From a candidate division FCPU426 bacterium (GTDB lineage: Bacteria; Oederibacteriota; Muellerivitia; Muellerivitales; Muellerivitaceae), in the NCBI GenBank assembly GCA_003136635.1, contig PLFD01000052.1:1-34973 (forward strand): a stretch of DNA of 34,973 nucleotides, in the 5' to 3' direction. Positions 22,778 through 32,165 of the stretch are shown here, piece after piece; the stretch's first letter is position 1; each line of letters starts with the position of its first letter. A program made the position numbers and the translations under genes. Below the pieces are notes generated by a model. That model made no database searches and had not been told where the DNA came from. It saw nothing but the letters and a program-made list of their open reading frames with translations.

Positions 22778-25700
22778 ATGAAAAACCATACCGCGGTACA
22801 AATTTTCGGGGCTTTTGGGCGAATCGCTATCTTTATCTTGATTCTTGCCGCATCAGGAACCCGGGGCCTTTGGGCCCAAGTGATAATCAACAGCAATGAC
22901 GGAACGACCTCGGGTGGAACGGGCATCACCAACCTTTACTCGGCGATCGAGAATATTAATGCAATCCCGGGCGGAAGCGTGACCTTGGATATTAGTGGTT
23001 CCAACTCGGTGGCCTTAAGCGAAGCTCTTCCCGGGGCACAAAGCATAACTTTTCTAGGGAGCCCCTTGGGTATCGACGAGGCCATCAGCATCATCGCGTC
23101 GAACGAGGCCGAAGGCGCGGTGACCTTCCTTCATAACCTAACCCTGTCTTCGGGCGTGACTTTCGGTTTGGGCAATGACGCCGCGGGCGGGCTCGGTCAG
23201 TTGGACGCCTCGGTCACGGCGGGAAATCTTTCCATGGGCACAAGAACGGATTTGGCGGTGACGGGCGGTTCCACCGGTAATTACGCAGTGGCAGGAAACG
23301 CCTCGGTGACGACGGGGGCTTTGAACCTTTCGGGAACAGCGGGAACCCTTTCGGTCACGGGAGGAATGTTGGACTTCAATAACGGCAGTATTTCTTTCGC
23401 CAATGGCGGTAACGCCTCGGTGGCCCCAGGAACTTTGACCCTTTCAGGCGCGGGGGACAGCCTTTCGGTAGCGGGCGGTGAAATTGTCAATAACAACAAC
23501 GTCCTTATCAATAATAACGCCAACGGCGGTAATGCCGCCCTGACCGTAACGAGTTTGACCATGGGTGCGGGGACAACCGTGGCCGTTGCGGCGGGAGCCT
23601 TGAACAATGGCGCTTCCTGTGCCATCGGTGGCGCGGCGGCGGGTGGAAATGCCACGCTTAACGCCGGGACCCTGGCCCTGGCCGGAACGGGAGGTACACT
23701 GAACGTGATCGGAGGGGAATCGGTAAACGGCGGTTTCGGCACCCTCGCGCAAAACGGCGGTTACGGCACCTTCAATAGTTCCGGCACGGGCGGGACCGCA
23801 GCCTTTAGCGCGGCTAGTTTGACCATGGGCGCGGGGACGACTGTGACGGTAACAGCGGGAGCATTGGCCAATGGCGGCGCCAGCACAATCGCCGGCGCCG
23901 CGGCGGGTGGAAACTCCACGATGAACGTGACGGCCCTGGCGATGAGCGCCGGTTCGGCCTTAGCCGTTACCGGCGGGACCGTGACCAATAACGACGGCAT
24001 AATCGTAAACGGCTCATTAGGAGGGAGCGCAGGCATGACCATGGGAACCCTCAATCTTTCGGGCACGGGCGGAACCCTTTCGGTGGCGGGCGGCGGAGCG
24101 GACAACATCAACGGGGGTTCCACCAAGGGCGACCTTTATGGGGGAACCGCCTCGGTCAGCATCACAAGCCTTACCCTTTCGGGTAACGGCGACGAGCTGG
24201 CTGTCGCAGGGGGCGAATCGAACAACACCTCCGGTACCTTAAACGGAGTAGCCGATGCAGGTTCCGCCTTGTTGTCTGCGGGAACAGTGACCATTTCGGG
24301 AACAGGGGACAGCCTGGCGGTCACGGGTGGGTTGATGGACAATACCGGAGGCGACATTAATGTTGTTGCGGTCGTGGTTAATACAACTTCGGTCAACGTT
24401 GGAAGCTTGGTTCTTTCGGGCGCGGGGGACAGCCTTTCGGTAGCGGGTAGCGGAATCAATAATACTGGGGGCAACATCAATGATCCTTTTAACGCGGCAG
24501 GTAATGCCACCCTGACTGCGGGCAGTTTGACAATGGGCGCGGGTACGACCGTCAGCGTTACCGGAGGGGTGGTGGTGGGGCCAGGGACCCAAGATGGCAA
24601 TGCGGTTGTTACCATCGGGACCTTGTTGGGTTCGGGGACCGTGGCCCTCGGGGGTGCCACCAGTTCTCTGCAGGTGAATTCAGGAAACTTCGCCGGGATC
24701 ATTGAAGGCAACGAGAGCCTGATTCAGATGGGCGCGGGGGCCCTGACCCTGACGGGCGCCAATAGTTACAGCGGCGGCACCAGCATCAGCGGCGGCATCC
24801 TCCACATCCAAAACGACGGCAACCTGGGGGCTTCGGGCACTACCCTCACCCTGGACGGCGGTACTCTGCAAACCGGCGGAACGGTGGTCTCTAGCCGCCA
24901 TGTGGTGATCACCTCGACCAACGGAACCTTGGACCTGGATGGGAACAACGCGACCCTTTCGGGAAACATCAGCGGCACGGGCGGCCTGATTGTCGCTTCC
25001 AGCGGGGGTTCAGGGATTTTATCCCTGACGGGAGTCAACAGTTACCAGGGAGGCACCAGCGTCAGCGGCGTCACCCTCAACATCCAAAACGACGGCAACC
25101 TGGGACTTTCGGGCACGACGCTCACCCTGAACGGCGGCAGCCTGCAAACCGGCGGGTCGCTGGTTTCCAACCGCAACATCGGGATCACCTCCAACGGAGG
25201 GGTGATCGATATGGACGGAAGCCATGACAGCCTGTCGGGGATTGTGGGCGGCCCGGGCAGCCTGATCGTCACGTCCAGCACGGGCGCGGGGGCTTTGACG
25301 CTGACGGGCGCCAACAACTTCAGCGGTGGAATGGAAATTTTGAGCGGCACGGTGGCTTTTGGAAACGTCAGAGCCCTGGGAACGGGATTTGTCGTGAACA
25401 ACGGAGTTTTGACTTCGGCGGGGACACCGATAAACCTCCAGGTCGGGGGAAATTACTCGCAGACACCGAATGGCCAATTGCAATTGGGGTTGGGGGGGTT
25501 GAATGGAATCAGTTCTGACCATTTAACCGTGGCTGGAACGGCGGCTTTATCCGGCACACTTCAATTGGTTTCCTACGGTAATTTAAATCTGCTCACGGGA
25601 ACCCTCATCCCTGTCTTGACCGCATCTCAGGTGGTGGGGCGTTTCACTTCTGTCGATGAATCCTTGAATGGAATGCGCCTTTTGGCCCTGTACCTGCCAG

Positions 25701-26893
25701 ATGAAGTTGAACTGGAAACGGTGGTGCCTTCCTTCGGTTCAATAGGATCGACGGGCAACCAGAAAATTATCGGAGCGGATCTGGATGGGCTTTTTAACAA
25801 TCAAAACGAAAATAATCTGATGGTGTCGCTGGCGGGATTATCCACCGCGCAACTTAAAACGGCCTTGGGCCAGATGTCGCCGGAAGGATTGACGGGCCTA
25901 TACCAGTCGGGCTTTACCCAGTCAGTTTTGGAAGGCGCCCAGATCACCCAGCGTCTGGCGCAATTGCGGCAGGACGGATGGACTGATGCCGGGACGGCGC
26001 AGGCTTTTTCTACGGGCGGCGCGCCGATGTTTGCCAGTACGCTTCCGGCGCAAGACGAAGCTGCCATGATTTCTCCCCGGACCGAGGACGGCTGGAGCGG
26101 TTTCGCGGGGGCTTCGGGCGGATCGTTCAATGTATCGGGCGGCGCGGGTTATCAGACTTCTTCCGAAAGCATGGTGACGGCGGGGATGGACCGGGTGATT
26201 TCCAAAAATGTAAAAGCGGGCCTAATGATTTCCTACGGGCAGGTTCAAATGGGGTTGAATGGCGGTGGCACGATGGGTTTTCAGGGAGGCCAATTGGGTC
26301 TTTATGGCGCCTGGGATGAGGCGCCCTTTTATATCAACAGTGCGGTCTTCGGGGGGCCGGAAAATATCAGCAGTCAGCGCGATGGTTACGGCGGCACGGC
26401 GGCGGGCAATACCAACGGTGAAACTTACGGCGGCCTGGTGGGTTTGGGCTATGACCTGAAGACGGACAAGATTGTCTGGGGACCTGCCCTGTCCCTGCAA
26501 TACACCAATGTCTCAATCAACGGCTACAACGAGCAGGGCTCTTCGGCGGCGCTGGTGGTGCCTTCACAGGCGGCGGATTCACTGTTGAGCCAGTTGGGCG
26601 CTCAGGCGCAGGGAAAATGGACTTTGGGCGGTATTGTTTTGAAACCCGGTTTGAACCTGGCATGGGAACACGAGTTTGACTATCAGGGCGGCGATGTGCA
26701 GGCCGGGTTCGGACAGGGCGACAGCTTTACCGTATCGGGCGCGGCGGTGGGTCAAGACGGGCTTTTGGTATCGGCTCAATGCGGAGCGGCTTTCACGAAA
26801 GATTTCAGTTTGAACCTGAACTACCAGTCGGAGATAGGCCGAACCAACCTGACGTCGAACCAGTATGGCGGCGAAATCGGGCTGGCTTTTTAA
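22778..26893 (+). CDS. Giant autotransporter adhesin-like protein
   Basis: 1371 residues. Signal peptide (about 1-33, ending GLWAQ). A passenger of about 1000 residues, very rich in Gly, Thr, Ser, Asn and Ala, is built from degenerate repeats such as SLTMGAGTTVAVAAGALNNG (about 240, 350, 585) that suit a beta-helix. From about 650 there are two long and one short passenger-associated repeat (GALTLTGANSYSGGTSISGG, NIQNDGNLGLSGTTLTLNGG), with a period near 92 residues. The C-terminal autotransporter barrel (about 1110-1371) ends in a Phe (EIGLAF), the outer-membrane insertion signal. It is expected on the cell surface; adhesion or self-association is likely but not shown. Good GGGGA ribosome site and a terminator after it. 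Confidence 0.9.
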   Translation: MKNHTAVQIFGAFGRIAIFILILAASGTRGLWAQVIINSNDGTTSGGTGITNLYSAIENINAIPGGSVTLDISGSNSVALSEALPGAQSITFLGSPLGIDEAISIIASNEAEGAVTFLHNLTLSSGVTFGLGNDAAGGLGQLDASVTAGNLSMGTRTDLAVTGGSTGNYAVAGNASVTTGALNLSGTAGTLSVTGGMLDFNNGSISFANGGNASVAPGTLTLSGAGDSLSVAGGEIVNNNNVLINNNANGGNAALTVTSLTMGAGTTVAVAAGALNNGASCAIGGAAAGGNATLNAGTLALAGTGGTLNVIGGESVNGGFGTLAQNGGYGTFNSSGTGGTAAFSAASLTMGAGTTVTVTAGALANGGASTIAGAAAGGNSTMNVTALAMSAGSALAVTGGTVTNNDGIIVNGSLGGSAGMTMGTLNLSGTGGTLSVAGGGADNINGGSTKGDLYGGTASVSITSLTLSGNGDELAVAGGESNNTSGTLNGVADAGSALLSAGTVTISGTGDSLAVTGGLMDNTGGDINVVAVVVNTTSVNVGSLVLSGAGDSLSVAGSGINNTGGNINDPFNAAGNATLTAGSLTMGAGTTVSVTGGVVVGPGTQDGNAVVTIGTLLGSGTVALGGATSSLQVNSGNFAGIIEGNESLIQMGAGALTLTGANSYSGGTSISGGILHIQNDGNLGASGTTLTLDGGTLQTGGTVVSSRHVVITSTNGTLDLDGNNATLSGNISGTGGLIVASSGGSGILSLTGVNSYQGGTSVSGVTLNIQNDGNLGLSGTTLTLNGGSLQTGGSLVSNRNIGITSNGGVIDMDGSHDSLSGIVGGPGSLIVTSSTGAGALTLTGANNFSGGMEILSGTVAFGNVRALGTGFVVNNGVLTSAGTPINLQVGGNYSQTPNGQLQLGLGGLNGISSDHLTVAGTAALSGTLQLVSYGNLNLLTGTLIPVLTASQVVGRFTSVDESLNGMRLLALYLPDEVELETVVPSFGSIGSTGNQKIIGADLDGLFNNQNENNLMVSLAGLSTAQLKTALGQMSPEGLTGLYQSGFTQSVLEGAQITQRLAQLRQDGWTDAGTAQAFSTGGAPMFASTLPAQDEAAMISPRTEDGWSGFAGASGGSFNVSGGAGYQTSSESMVTAGMDRVISKNVKAGLMISYGQVQMGLNGGGTMGFQGGQLGLYGAWDEAPFYINSAVFGGPENISSQRDGYGGTAAGNTNGETYGGLVGLGYDLKTDKIVWGPALSLQYTNVSINGYNEQGSSAALVVPSQAADSLLSQLGAQAQGKWTLGGIVLKPGLNLAWEHEFDYQGGDVQAGFGQGDSFTVSGAAVGQDGLLVSAQCGAAFTKDFSLNLNYQSEIGRTNLTSNQYGGEIGLAF
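24732..25345 (+). repeat. Direct repeats inside the autotransporter gene
   Basis: Two long units about 276 nt apart (starting near 24736 and 25012) share blocks such as CATCCAAAACGACGGCAACC and CTGCAAACCGGCGG; a partial third starts near 25291. Their similarity at the DNA level indicates recent tandem duplication of the passenger repeat and could allow length change by recombination. Confidence 0.75.
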
Positions 26894-26963
26894 TCCCAGA
26901 CGATAGCCGGAGGCTGGTGAAACGACTGGTGAACCGTCATGAATCGAAGTTAGTCATAAAAAA

Positions 26964-26997
26964 AGACCTGCTGGGATAACCCGGCAGGTCTTTTTTA
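26964..26997 (+). terminator. Intrinsic terminator after the autotransporter
   Basis: Stem AGACCTGCTGGG (26964-26975) with CCCGGCAGGTCT (26980-26991), one wobble pair, loop ATAA, then six T. The preceding A-run makes it usable in both directions. Confidence 0.93.
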
Positions 26998-27145
26998 TTG
27001 GGGCGATTTAATCTGGTTGAGTGTCATAAAACAGACAGGAAATCATAATTCGGACTGCTTGAATTTTTTTAGCTATTTAATTGGTTGGGTTGGTATTAAT
27101 GATCTGATGGCATTTCTAGAAGACATAATTTAATCTCCAGTAATT

Positions 27146-27173
27146 TGTCCACGCCGGGGACCCTGAGGGGACA
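27146..27173 (+). repeat. Palindrome family A, copy 5
   Basis: TGTCCACGCCGGGG then ACCCTGAGGGGACA, with several inner mismatches. It lies in the 331-nt gap 26894-27224, after the terminator and 52 nt before the GH27 open frame. Nothing else is recognised in that gap. Confidence 0.8.
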
Positions 27174-27224
27174 GCTCTTTTATCATGTTTTGGTACTTGG
27201 TTCCAAAATCCCGACTTAATAGCC

Positions 27225-28535
27225 TTGGCCAGCGCTAAAATAATAGCAATTCAAAGAGGACACAGAGCTGGTCTAGTCCAACTCGGGGAGCTATCTACGA
27301 GATTATTTATTCATTTTCTGGCCATCATCATTTTTGGAATTTTTGTTGAAAGTTGCGGACAAAAATCTGTTTTGGTTAACGCTCCAAACAACCTAGCTCA
27401 AACACCGCCCATGGGATGGAATTCTTGGGATACTTTTATGAGTGGTATCAGCGATAAACTGCTTCGACAAGTTGCTGATGCAATGGTCACAAATGGTATG
27501 CGAGACGCCGGATATCAGTACATCAATATTGATGATGGCTGGGCGTTGCCAAACCGAGTTAATGGACACTTAGAACCTGATCCGGCGAAGTTTCCTGGTG
27601 GGTTCAAACCAGTTACGGACTATCTTCATGCCAGAGGTTTTAAATTCGGAATCTATTCAGATAGGGGAACCAAAACCTGTGTGAGTGGGGCACCTGGATC
27701 ATATGGTCATGAAACGATTGACGCCAATGATTTTGCCGCATGGGGTGTGGACTATCTCAAATATGACAACTGCAATCCAGCATTTCTGACAAGTCAGGAA
27801 GGTGATTATCGTCGAATGCAAGAAGCCTTAATGGCAACCGGAAAACCGTTTGTATTTAGTATCTGTGCATGGGAATTTAAAAAATGGATGCCATCCATAG
27901 GGAATTTATGGCGCACAACCGATGACATTACTGATAACTGGAACACCATCATCAACAACATCGACAAAAATGAGAAGTCGGCTAATTATGCTGGCCCGGG
28001 TAGATGGAATGATCCGGATATGTTAGTGGTGGGTTGTTTTAATGTACAAGATCTTCAACACAATCATCTTTTTGATGGAAATACCGATTTAGTGGGAAAC
28101 AAAGGATTAACCGATGACGAAAACATTGCTCACTTTAGTATGTGGGCGATGATGGCAGCGCCTCTTATTGCAAGTAACGATGTTATTCGTATGCCGGAAA
28201 AGATCAGGGAGATTTTAACAAATCAAGAAGTAATCGCAGTGGATCAAGACCCTTTAGGTATTCAAGGAATAAAAGTCTGGGAAAACGGCAAGGGCCTATT
28301 TGTTTATTCCAAGGTTTTGAAGGGACATGACACAAGGGCGATTGCGCTATTCAATAGGTCTGAAAGTAACGCTGAAATAATGGCGAAGTGGATTGATGCA
28401 AATATACCCGATGGAAAAGCAACAGTGCGCGACCTTTGGAAACACGAAGATATGGGTATGTTCACGAATGGCTATAAGGCGTATGTTCCGTCGCATGGAA
28501 TAGTTTTATTAAAAGTGGTTAGTGTAATCGATTAG
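27225..28535 (+). CDS. GH27 alpha-galactosidase, exported
   Basis: Glycoside hydrolase family 27 (retaining), cleaving terminal alpha-galactosyl or related residues from glycans. 436 residues if the TTG at 27225 is the start. Family blocks: TPPMGWNSWDTF (60-71), NIDDGWALP, GFKFGIYSDRG, YLKYDNC with nucleophile D181, and LWRTTDDITDNW with acid/base D234. The C-terminal beta domain is present (EVIAVDQDPLGIQG onward). A hydrophobic segment (about 26-42) followed by ESCG could be a lipoprotein signal, though the lipobox is poor. The true start is uncertain because no ATG and no good ribosome site precede it. Base use looks more AT-rich than the neighbours, suggesting transfer. Confidence 0.9.
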   Translation: MASAKIIAIQRGHRAGLVQLGELSTRLFIHFLAIIIFGIFVESCGQKSVLVNAPNNLAQTPPMGWNSWDTFMSGISDKLLRQVADAMVTNGMRDAGYQYINIDDGWALPNRVNGHLEPDPAKFPGGFKPVTDYLHARGFKFGIYSDRGTKTCVSGAPGSYGHETIDANDFAAWGVDYLKYDNCNPAFLTSQEGDYRRMQEALMATGKPFVFSICAWEFKKWMPSIGNLWRTTDDITDNWNTIINNIDKNEKSANYAGPGRWNDPDMLVVGCFNVQDLQHNHLFDGNTDLVGNKGLTDDENIAHFSMWAMMAAPLIASNDVIRMPEKIREILTNQEVIAVDQDPLGIQGIKVWENGKGLFVYSKVLKGHDTRAIALFNRSESNAEIMAKWIDANIPDGKATVRDLWKHEDMGMFTNGYKAYVPSHGIVLLKVVSVID

Positions 28536-28604
28536 AAAAAGTGTTCACGCAAAAGAAAAACTCGAATTTTACGGTTCGCAAAGCGTTTCGAATGGCGAGC
28601 TAGA

Positions 28605-29999
28605 ATGGCTAATGTGAGAAATTTATTTTATAGCCTGTGGCTTTGGGGTCTTTTTTTCTTAAGCCCTCTTTCTCCAGTTGAAGCACAGAACTTTTCCAAC
28701 CAGACTATAAACGCCCCCACCACTATGATTGACGACTTTGAAGACCCCAGTCGCAATGCAGTTCCTCCAGACCGGACGAATCTTTGGGGAGGACATTGGA
28801 ACACGATTGTTTCAAACGCTACTATCAGCGTGACTTACAACAGACCCGGTTATGCCGGAAGCCAATACTCGGCGGGGGTGACTGGAAACATGAACGGTAA
28901 TGAATATCTTTTTATAAATGAGGTCGCTCATAGCCAATCCCCGGTTGGGGTGACAAACAATGGAGAGTACGCTTACGCTATTTTTCACTGTCCCTTTTAT
29001 TTTAACGCCACTCCCGTTAATGTGGCTTGCCACGGATTGAAGGGCATCCAATTCTGGATGAAGGGAGATGGTGCCCTTTATCAAATTGAAGTCTCAAACC
29101 AATCTGTCACTGATAATAATTGGTACGGTTTCGATTTCACACCTCCTCCAGGGATTTGGTCTTTCTATCAGATTCCTTTTGAAAAAATGACCCGCCGGAA
29201 GGGATCAAGCCAAAGAGATTTATCCAAACATCCAGACGGAAGCGATGTTATTGGAATCGGATTCATGCCATTAAAAAATGGTTCTTTCGCATATAGCTTG
29301 GATCAGATTTCTTTTTATGGGTCTTATGTGCCGAACTGTTCTACCCCCGGAATTGTAAAACAAGTTTCGACCCCTACGATCACCCCAACTATTACCGCCA
29401 CTTATACCTTTACGCCTTGGCCAACCGCTACACCTTTTCCGACAGCTACCCCATATCCAACGCTTGTACCTGTTTTTAAATCGCGTCCATCACCTACTAC
29501 GCTTCCGATGATTCTTTCGTTTTCACAACCAACATTCGTACCCATCTCTACGCCTACACCGAGGCCCAAGCCCAAACGGATTAGGCTTAAACCCACTCCC
29601 ACTTGGGTTTGGAATCCGACAAGAACGGCCACACCTTGGCCAACACAGACGCAAGTTCTGGAAGCCGCAGTTGCAACACCCACTACGGTCGCACCCGTTT
29701 TGCTCAACCTTTTAGATAGGGAACAGACAATCCAATTTGCCGCTCCACCCGCAAACATTTATGTGACCTTTGCCGACGGGCCAGGCTGGTATCAGTTGAA
29801 AATCGTGGATAGTCAGGACAATCTAATAAAGACCATCTATGACCATCATGTGCTCGCGGAATCGGACGCGTGGGTGGAATGGGACGGCCAGGATAATAAA
29901 GGGAACGACATGCCGCCGGGCCAATATTTCGCGGTGTTTTATAAAGACGGAACGGCTTTGAAAAGTCTTTTGGTGATTCGATCCCCAACAAATCCATAA
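28605..29999 (+). CDS. Secreted CIA30-like/carbohydrate-binding protein with FlgD-like end
   Basis: 464 residues. Signal peptide (about 1-27, SPVEAQ). N-terminal beta-sandwich (about 38-245) beginning MIDDFEDPSRNAV and containing GLKGIQFWMKGDGALYQIEV, a pattern of CIA30/galactose-binding-like domains that bind glycans. Then a Thr/Pro-rich linker (about 250-365, TPT and PTAT runs). Last is a FlgD-like Ig domain (about 370-460, VEWDGQDNKGNDMPPGQY) of the kind found at the ends of secreted proteins in several candidate phyla. No catalytic residues recognised. It follows GH27 by 69 nt without a palindrome between, so both may act on the same glycan. Confidence 0.78.
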   Translation: MANVRNLFYSLWLWGLFFLSPLSPVEAQNFSNQTINAPTTMIDDFEDPSRNAVPPDRTNLWGGHWNTIVSNATISVTYNRPGYAGSQYSAGVTGNMNGNEYLFINEVAHSQSPVGVTNNGEYAYAIFHCPFYFNATPVNVACHGLKGIQFWMKGDGALYQIEVSNQSVTDNNWYGFDFTPPPGIWSFYQIPFEKMTRRKGSSQRDLSKHPDGSDVIGIGFMPLKNGSFAYSLDQISFYGSYVPNCSTPGIVKQVSTPTITPTITATYTFTPWPTATPFPTATPYPTLVPVFKSRPSPTTLPMILSFSQPTFVPISTPTPRPKPKRIRLKPTPTWVWNPTRTATPWPTQTQVLEAAVATPTTVAPVLLNLLDREQTIQFAAPPANIYVTFADGPGWYQLKIVDSQDNLIKTIYDHHVLAESDAWVEWDGQDNKGNDMPPGQYFAVFYKDGTALKSLLVIRSPTNP

Positions 30000-30030
30000 G
30001 AAAATGTGGCTTCGGGTAAAATATGTTACG

Positions 30031-30058
30031 AGTCCAATCCGGGTCCCCGAATTGGACA
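30031..30058 (-). repeat. Palindrome family A, copy 6 (reversed, covarying stem)
   Basis: The only copy in the opposite orientation. Read on the minus strand: TGTCCAATTCGGGG then ACCCGGATTGGACT. Compared with the common form, both arms changed together (CACG to CAAT and CGTG to ATTG), so pairing is kept. This covariation argues for selection on the folded form. Confidence 0.82.
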
Positions 30059-30092
30059 GGATGAAAAAATTTTAAAGATAAAAGGCCAAACT

Positions 30093-30941
30093 ATGAACCT
30101 AAAAAACTGCATTTCACTCATCGCTTGGTTTTATATCATTACACCTTCTCTACTTCATGCAGGAGATAGCTCTCTTCCAACAGCGGTGGCTCCGATTGCG
30201 ACAGTGAATGACACATCCTCGGTTTCCACCGATCTACAGCCCTTTTTTGATGATTTCAATAATATCGATCCTGCGGTTTGGGACGTAGCTAACTATACGT
30301 GGCCGACATCCGGTTCTTTTCAACAACCTTCCCAGGTTTCGGCCTCAAATTCCATCCTGACTATCACGATGGAGCCCGCCGCTACACCGATCCAAGGAAG
30401 GAACGTTATCTCCGGAACCCTTTCCAGCAGGAGACTTTTCAAGTATGGCAAGTTCAGCGCGAAAATGAAAAACAAATTGGTGCCGGGGGTCGATAACTGT
30501 TTTTTCCTGATGTCTCCCTGGCAGGCCAAAGGCTGGCATCATCAGGAAGTGGATTTTGAGTTTTTGGGAAAGAATCCCAGCCAGGTTCAGGTCACTCTCC
30601 ACAAATACATCGATAATGAAGGCACACCCCAAAATGGCGGGATGCTTCCGAAAATGATCGACCTGGGGTTCGATTCAACCAAGGCTTTCCATGTCTATAC
30701 CATTGAATGGTTGAAGGACCGTATCAATTTTTACGTCGATGACAAACAGGTTTGGACCGAAACCCGAAACCAGCCCGATATGGGCTTGATGATTTCATTA
30801 TCCAGTTTTCTCGTTAATCAGGACACCAGTTGGGGCGCTGGCTGGGCGGGAAAATTTGGCCCGGAAACTCTGCCCGCCTCGGTTCAGTTCGACTGGGTGA
30901 AGTACGAACCCCTGCCGAATGGGTCGGCGACGAAGCCTTGA
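30093..30941 (+). CDS. GH16 family endo-beta-glucanase-like enzyme
   Basis: 282 residues from the ATG at 30093. The frame is open back to 30006, but that part covers the palindrome and has no signal sequence. Signal peptide (about 1-23, LLHAG). GH16 jelly roll (about 50-275): GTLSSRRLFKYGKFSAKMK and the catalytic motif ExDxE as E152-V-D154-F-E156 in HHQEVDFEFLG, then the acceptor strand FHVYTIEWLKDRINFYVDD. E152 is the expected nucleophile and E156 the acid/base. Family members hydrolyse or transglycosylate beta-1,3/1,4-glucans, laminarin, agar or xyloglucan; substrate cannot be set from sequence alone. Confidence 0.92.
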   Translation: MNLKNCISLIAWFYIITPSLLHAGDSSLPTAVAPIATVNDTSSVSTDLQPFFDDFNNIDPAVWDVANYTWPTSGSFQQPSQVSASNSILTITMEPAATPIQGRNVISGTLSSRRLFKYGKFSAKMKNKLVPGVDNCFFLMSPWQAKGWHHQEVDFEFLGKNPSQVQVTLHKYIDNEGTPQNGGMLPKMIDLGFDSTKAFHVYTIEWLKDRINFYVDDKQVWTETRNQPDMGLMISLSSFLVNQDTSWGAGWAGKFGPETLPASVQFDWVKYEPLPNGSATKP

Positions 30942-31003
30942 TCGAGAATCCAGAAATGTTCTTAAACGGTTCTAACCGGATTTTGAAATAAGATGCGAAA
31001 ACT

Positions 31004-31031
31004 TGTCCAACCGGGGGACCCGTCGTGGACA
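31004..31031 (+). repeat. Palindrome family A, copy 7
   Basis: TGTCCAACCGGGGG then ACCCGTCGTGGACA. It lies 62 nt after the GH16 gene and 43 nt before the next ATG. Confidence 0.87.
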
Positions 31032-31074
31032 AAGAAAATAGATCTTTAAAAGCGTCCAATAAGGAAAAAGCGAT

Positions 31075-32055
31075 ATGAATAAAAATATATTGTTTGTAAC
31101 GCTGTTTGTTTTTACTGCGATGGCTTACGCACAAAGTCCGATGTCTAATATTTCGGTTAATTGGATTGAGGCGACTGAAAAAGCGGACTTTCCCCTGCGT
31201 GTCGATTCCGCTTCGTTAGTTTATGACAACAAAATGTGGATCATCGGAGGAAACCATAGTTCCGGTTCGTTTCTAAATGATGTTTGGTTTTCCACTGACG
31301 GCGTGAAATGGAATAGTGTTGTTAGCAAGTCTATTTTTTCTCCGCGAACCAATCCCCCCGCTCTTGTTTTCAAAAATAAAATGTGGATTATCGGGGGATG
31401 GGCGCTTATGGGCCCGTTGAACGACGTTTGGTTTTCTTTGGATGGCAGTAAATGGAAAAAAGTCCATTTGATTGCGCCCTTCTCGCCAGGTGATTACAAA
31501 GCTCTGGTATACGACAATAAAATGTGGCTTCTAGGTGGTAAAAAAATAAGTTTGAATCAAGCGAATGCGGAAACAGAAGTTTGGTCATCTACAGATGGAT
31601 TGAGATGGGTCAAAGTTCTTGCGAAAACTCCTTTTTTTATGAACGAAGAACATGCTGCTTTAGTTTACGACAATAAAATGTGGGTCGTTGGGAAAGGGGA
31701 TGACATAAATTATAAAGTTTCTACAAATGATAGTTGGTATTCGACCGATGGAGTGAAATGGACAAAAGTTTCTTCTTCTGAACCATTTCCGGCTGATTTT
31801 AGATTTACTGCATTAGTTTATAACGGCGCAATGTGGGTAATTGCTGGTGATATGACAAATGACGCTTGGTTTTCTAGCGATGGAATGAAATGGGAAAAAG
31901 CCTCTACTTCTTCAAGTTTCCCTGTTCGTTTTGGCCAAATTTCTCTGGTGTATAAAAATCAAATGTGGGTCATTGGCGGAGAAACTAAATTGTCTTTTTC
32001 AAAATGGCAGGAAGGTTGGACTAAGACGATAAATGATGTTTGGCACTCACTCTGA
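31075..32055 (+). CDS. Secreted Kelch-like beta-propeller protein
   Basis: 326 residues. Signal peptide (about 1-19, MAYAQ). About six repeats of roughly 48 residues follow, each with LVYDNKMWIIGG, then NDVWFSTDGVKWNSV. These are Kelch/galactose-oxidase-like blades, one per unit, and predict a closed propeller. No catalytic copper-site residues are evident, so a binding role is likelier than oxidation. Similar proteins are common among secreted proteins of environmental bacteria, function unknown. Codon use is AT-rich like GH27 and unlike the core genes. It occupies its own palindrome-bounded unit. Confidence 0.82.
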   Translation: MNKNILFVTLFVFTAMAYAQSPMSNISVNWIEATEKADFPLRVDSASLVYDNKMWIIGGNHSSGSFLNDVWFSTDGVKWNSVVSKSIFSPRTNPPALVFKNKMWIIGGWALMGPLNDVWFSLDGSKWKKVHLIAPFSPGDYKALVYDNKMWLLGGKKISLNQANAETEVWSSTDGLRWVKVLAKTPFFMNEEHAALVYDNKMWVVGKGDDINYKVSTNDSWYSTDGVKWTKVSSSEPFPADFRFTALVYNGAMWVIAGDMTNDAWFSSDGMKWEKASTSSSFPVRFGQISLVYKNQMWVIGGETKLSFSKWQEGWTKTINDVWHSL

Positions 32056-32070
32056 GAGAGGAAATCGGCT

Positions 32071-32098
32071 TGTCCACGACGGGGACCCGTAGTGGACA
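32071..32098 (+). repeat. Palindrome family A, copy 8
   Basis: TGTCCACGACGGGG then ACCCGTAGTGGACA, one mismatch in the stem. It lies 15 nt after the Kelch-like gene stop and 13 nt before the -35 box of the next operon. Confidence 0.9.
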
Positions 32099-32110
32099 GC
32101 CTTGTGTGTG

Positions 32111-32139
32111 TGGACATCATCCGTACGGTGATATATACT
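32111..32139 (+). promoter_or_regulatory. Sigma-70 promoter with operator palindrome for the TacA/TacT pair
   Basis: TGGACA (32111-32116), 17-bp spacer, TATACT (32134-32139); five of six bases match at each box. CCGTACGG (32121-32128) is a perfect palindrome in the spacer, ideally placed for repression by the antitoxin. AAAGGAGG serves the ATG at 32166. Confidence 0.7.
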
Positions 32140-32165
32140 TCTTTTAAAGATGTAAAGGAGGTTTT

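Noticed and set aside
23281..25522. Several long minus-strand frames within the autotransporter gene
   Set aside because: Shadows of a GC-rich repetitive gene; Pro/Val-rich translations without starts or family features.
30006..30092. Longer N-terminus of the GH16 enzyme
   Set aside because: It would translate the reversed palindrome and place the signal peptide 29 residues inside the protein.
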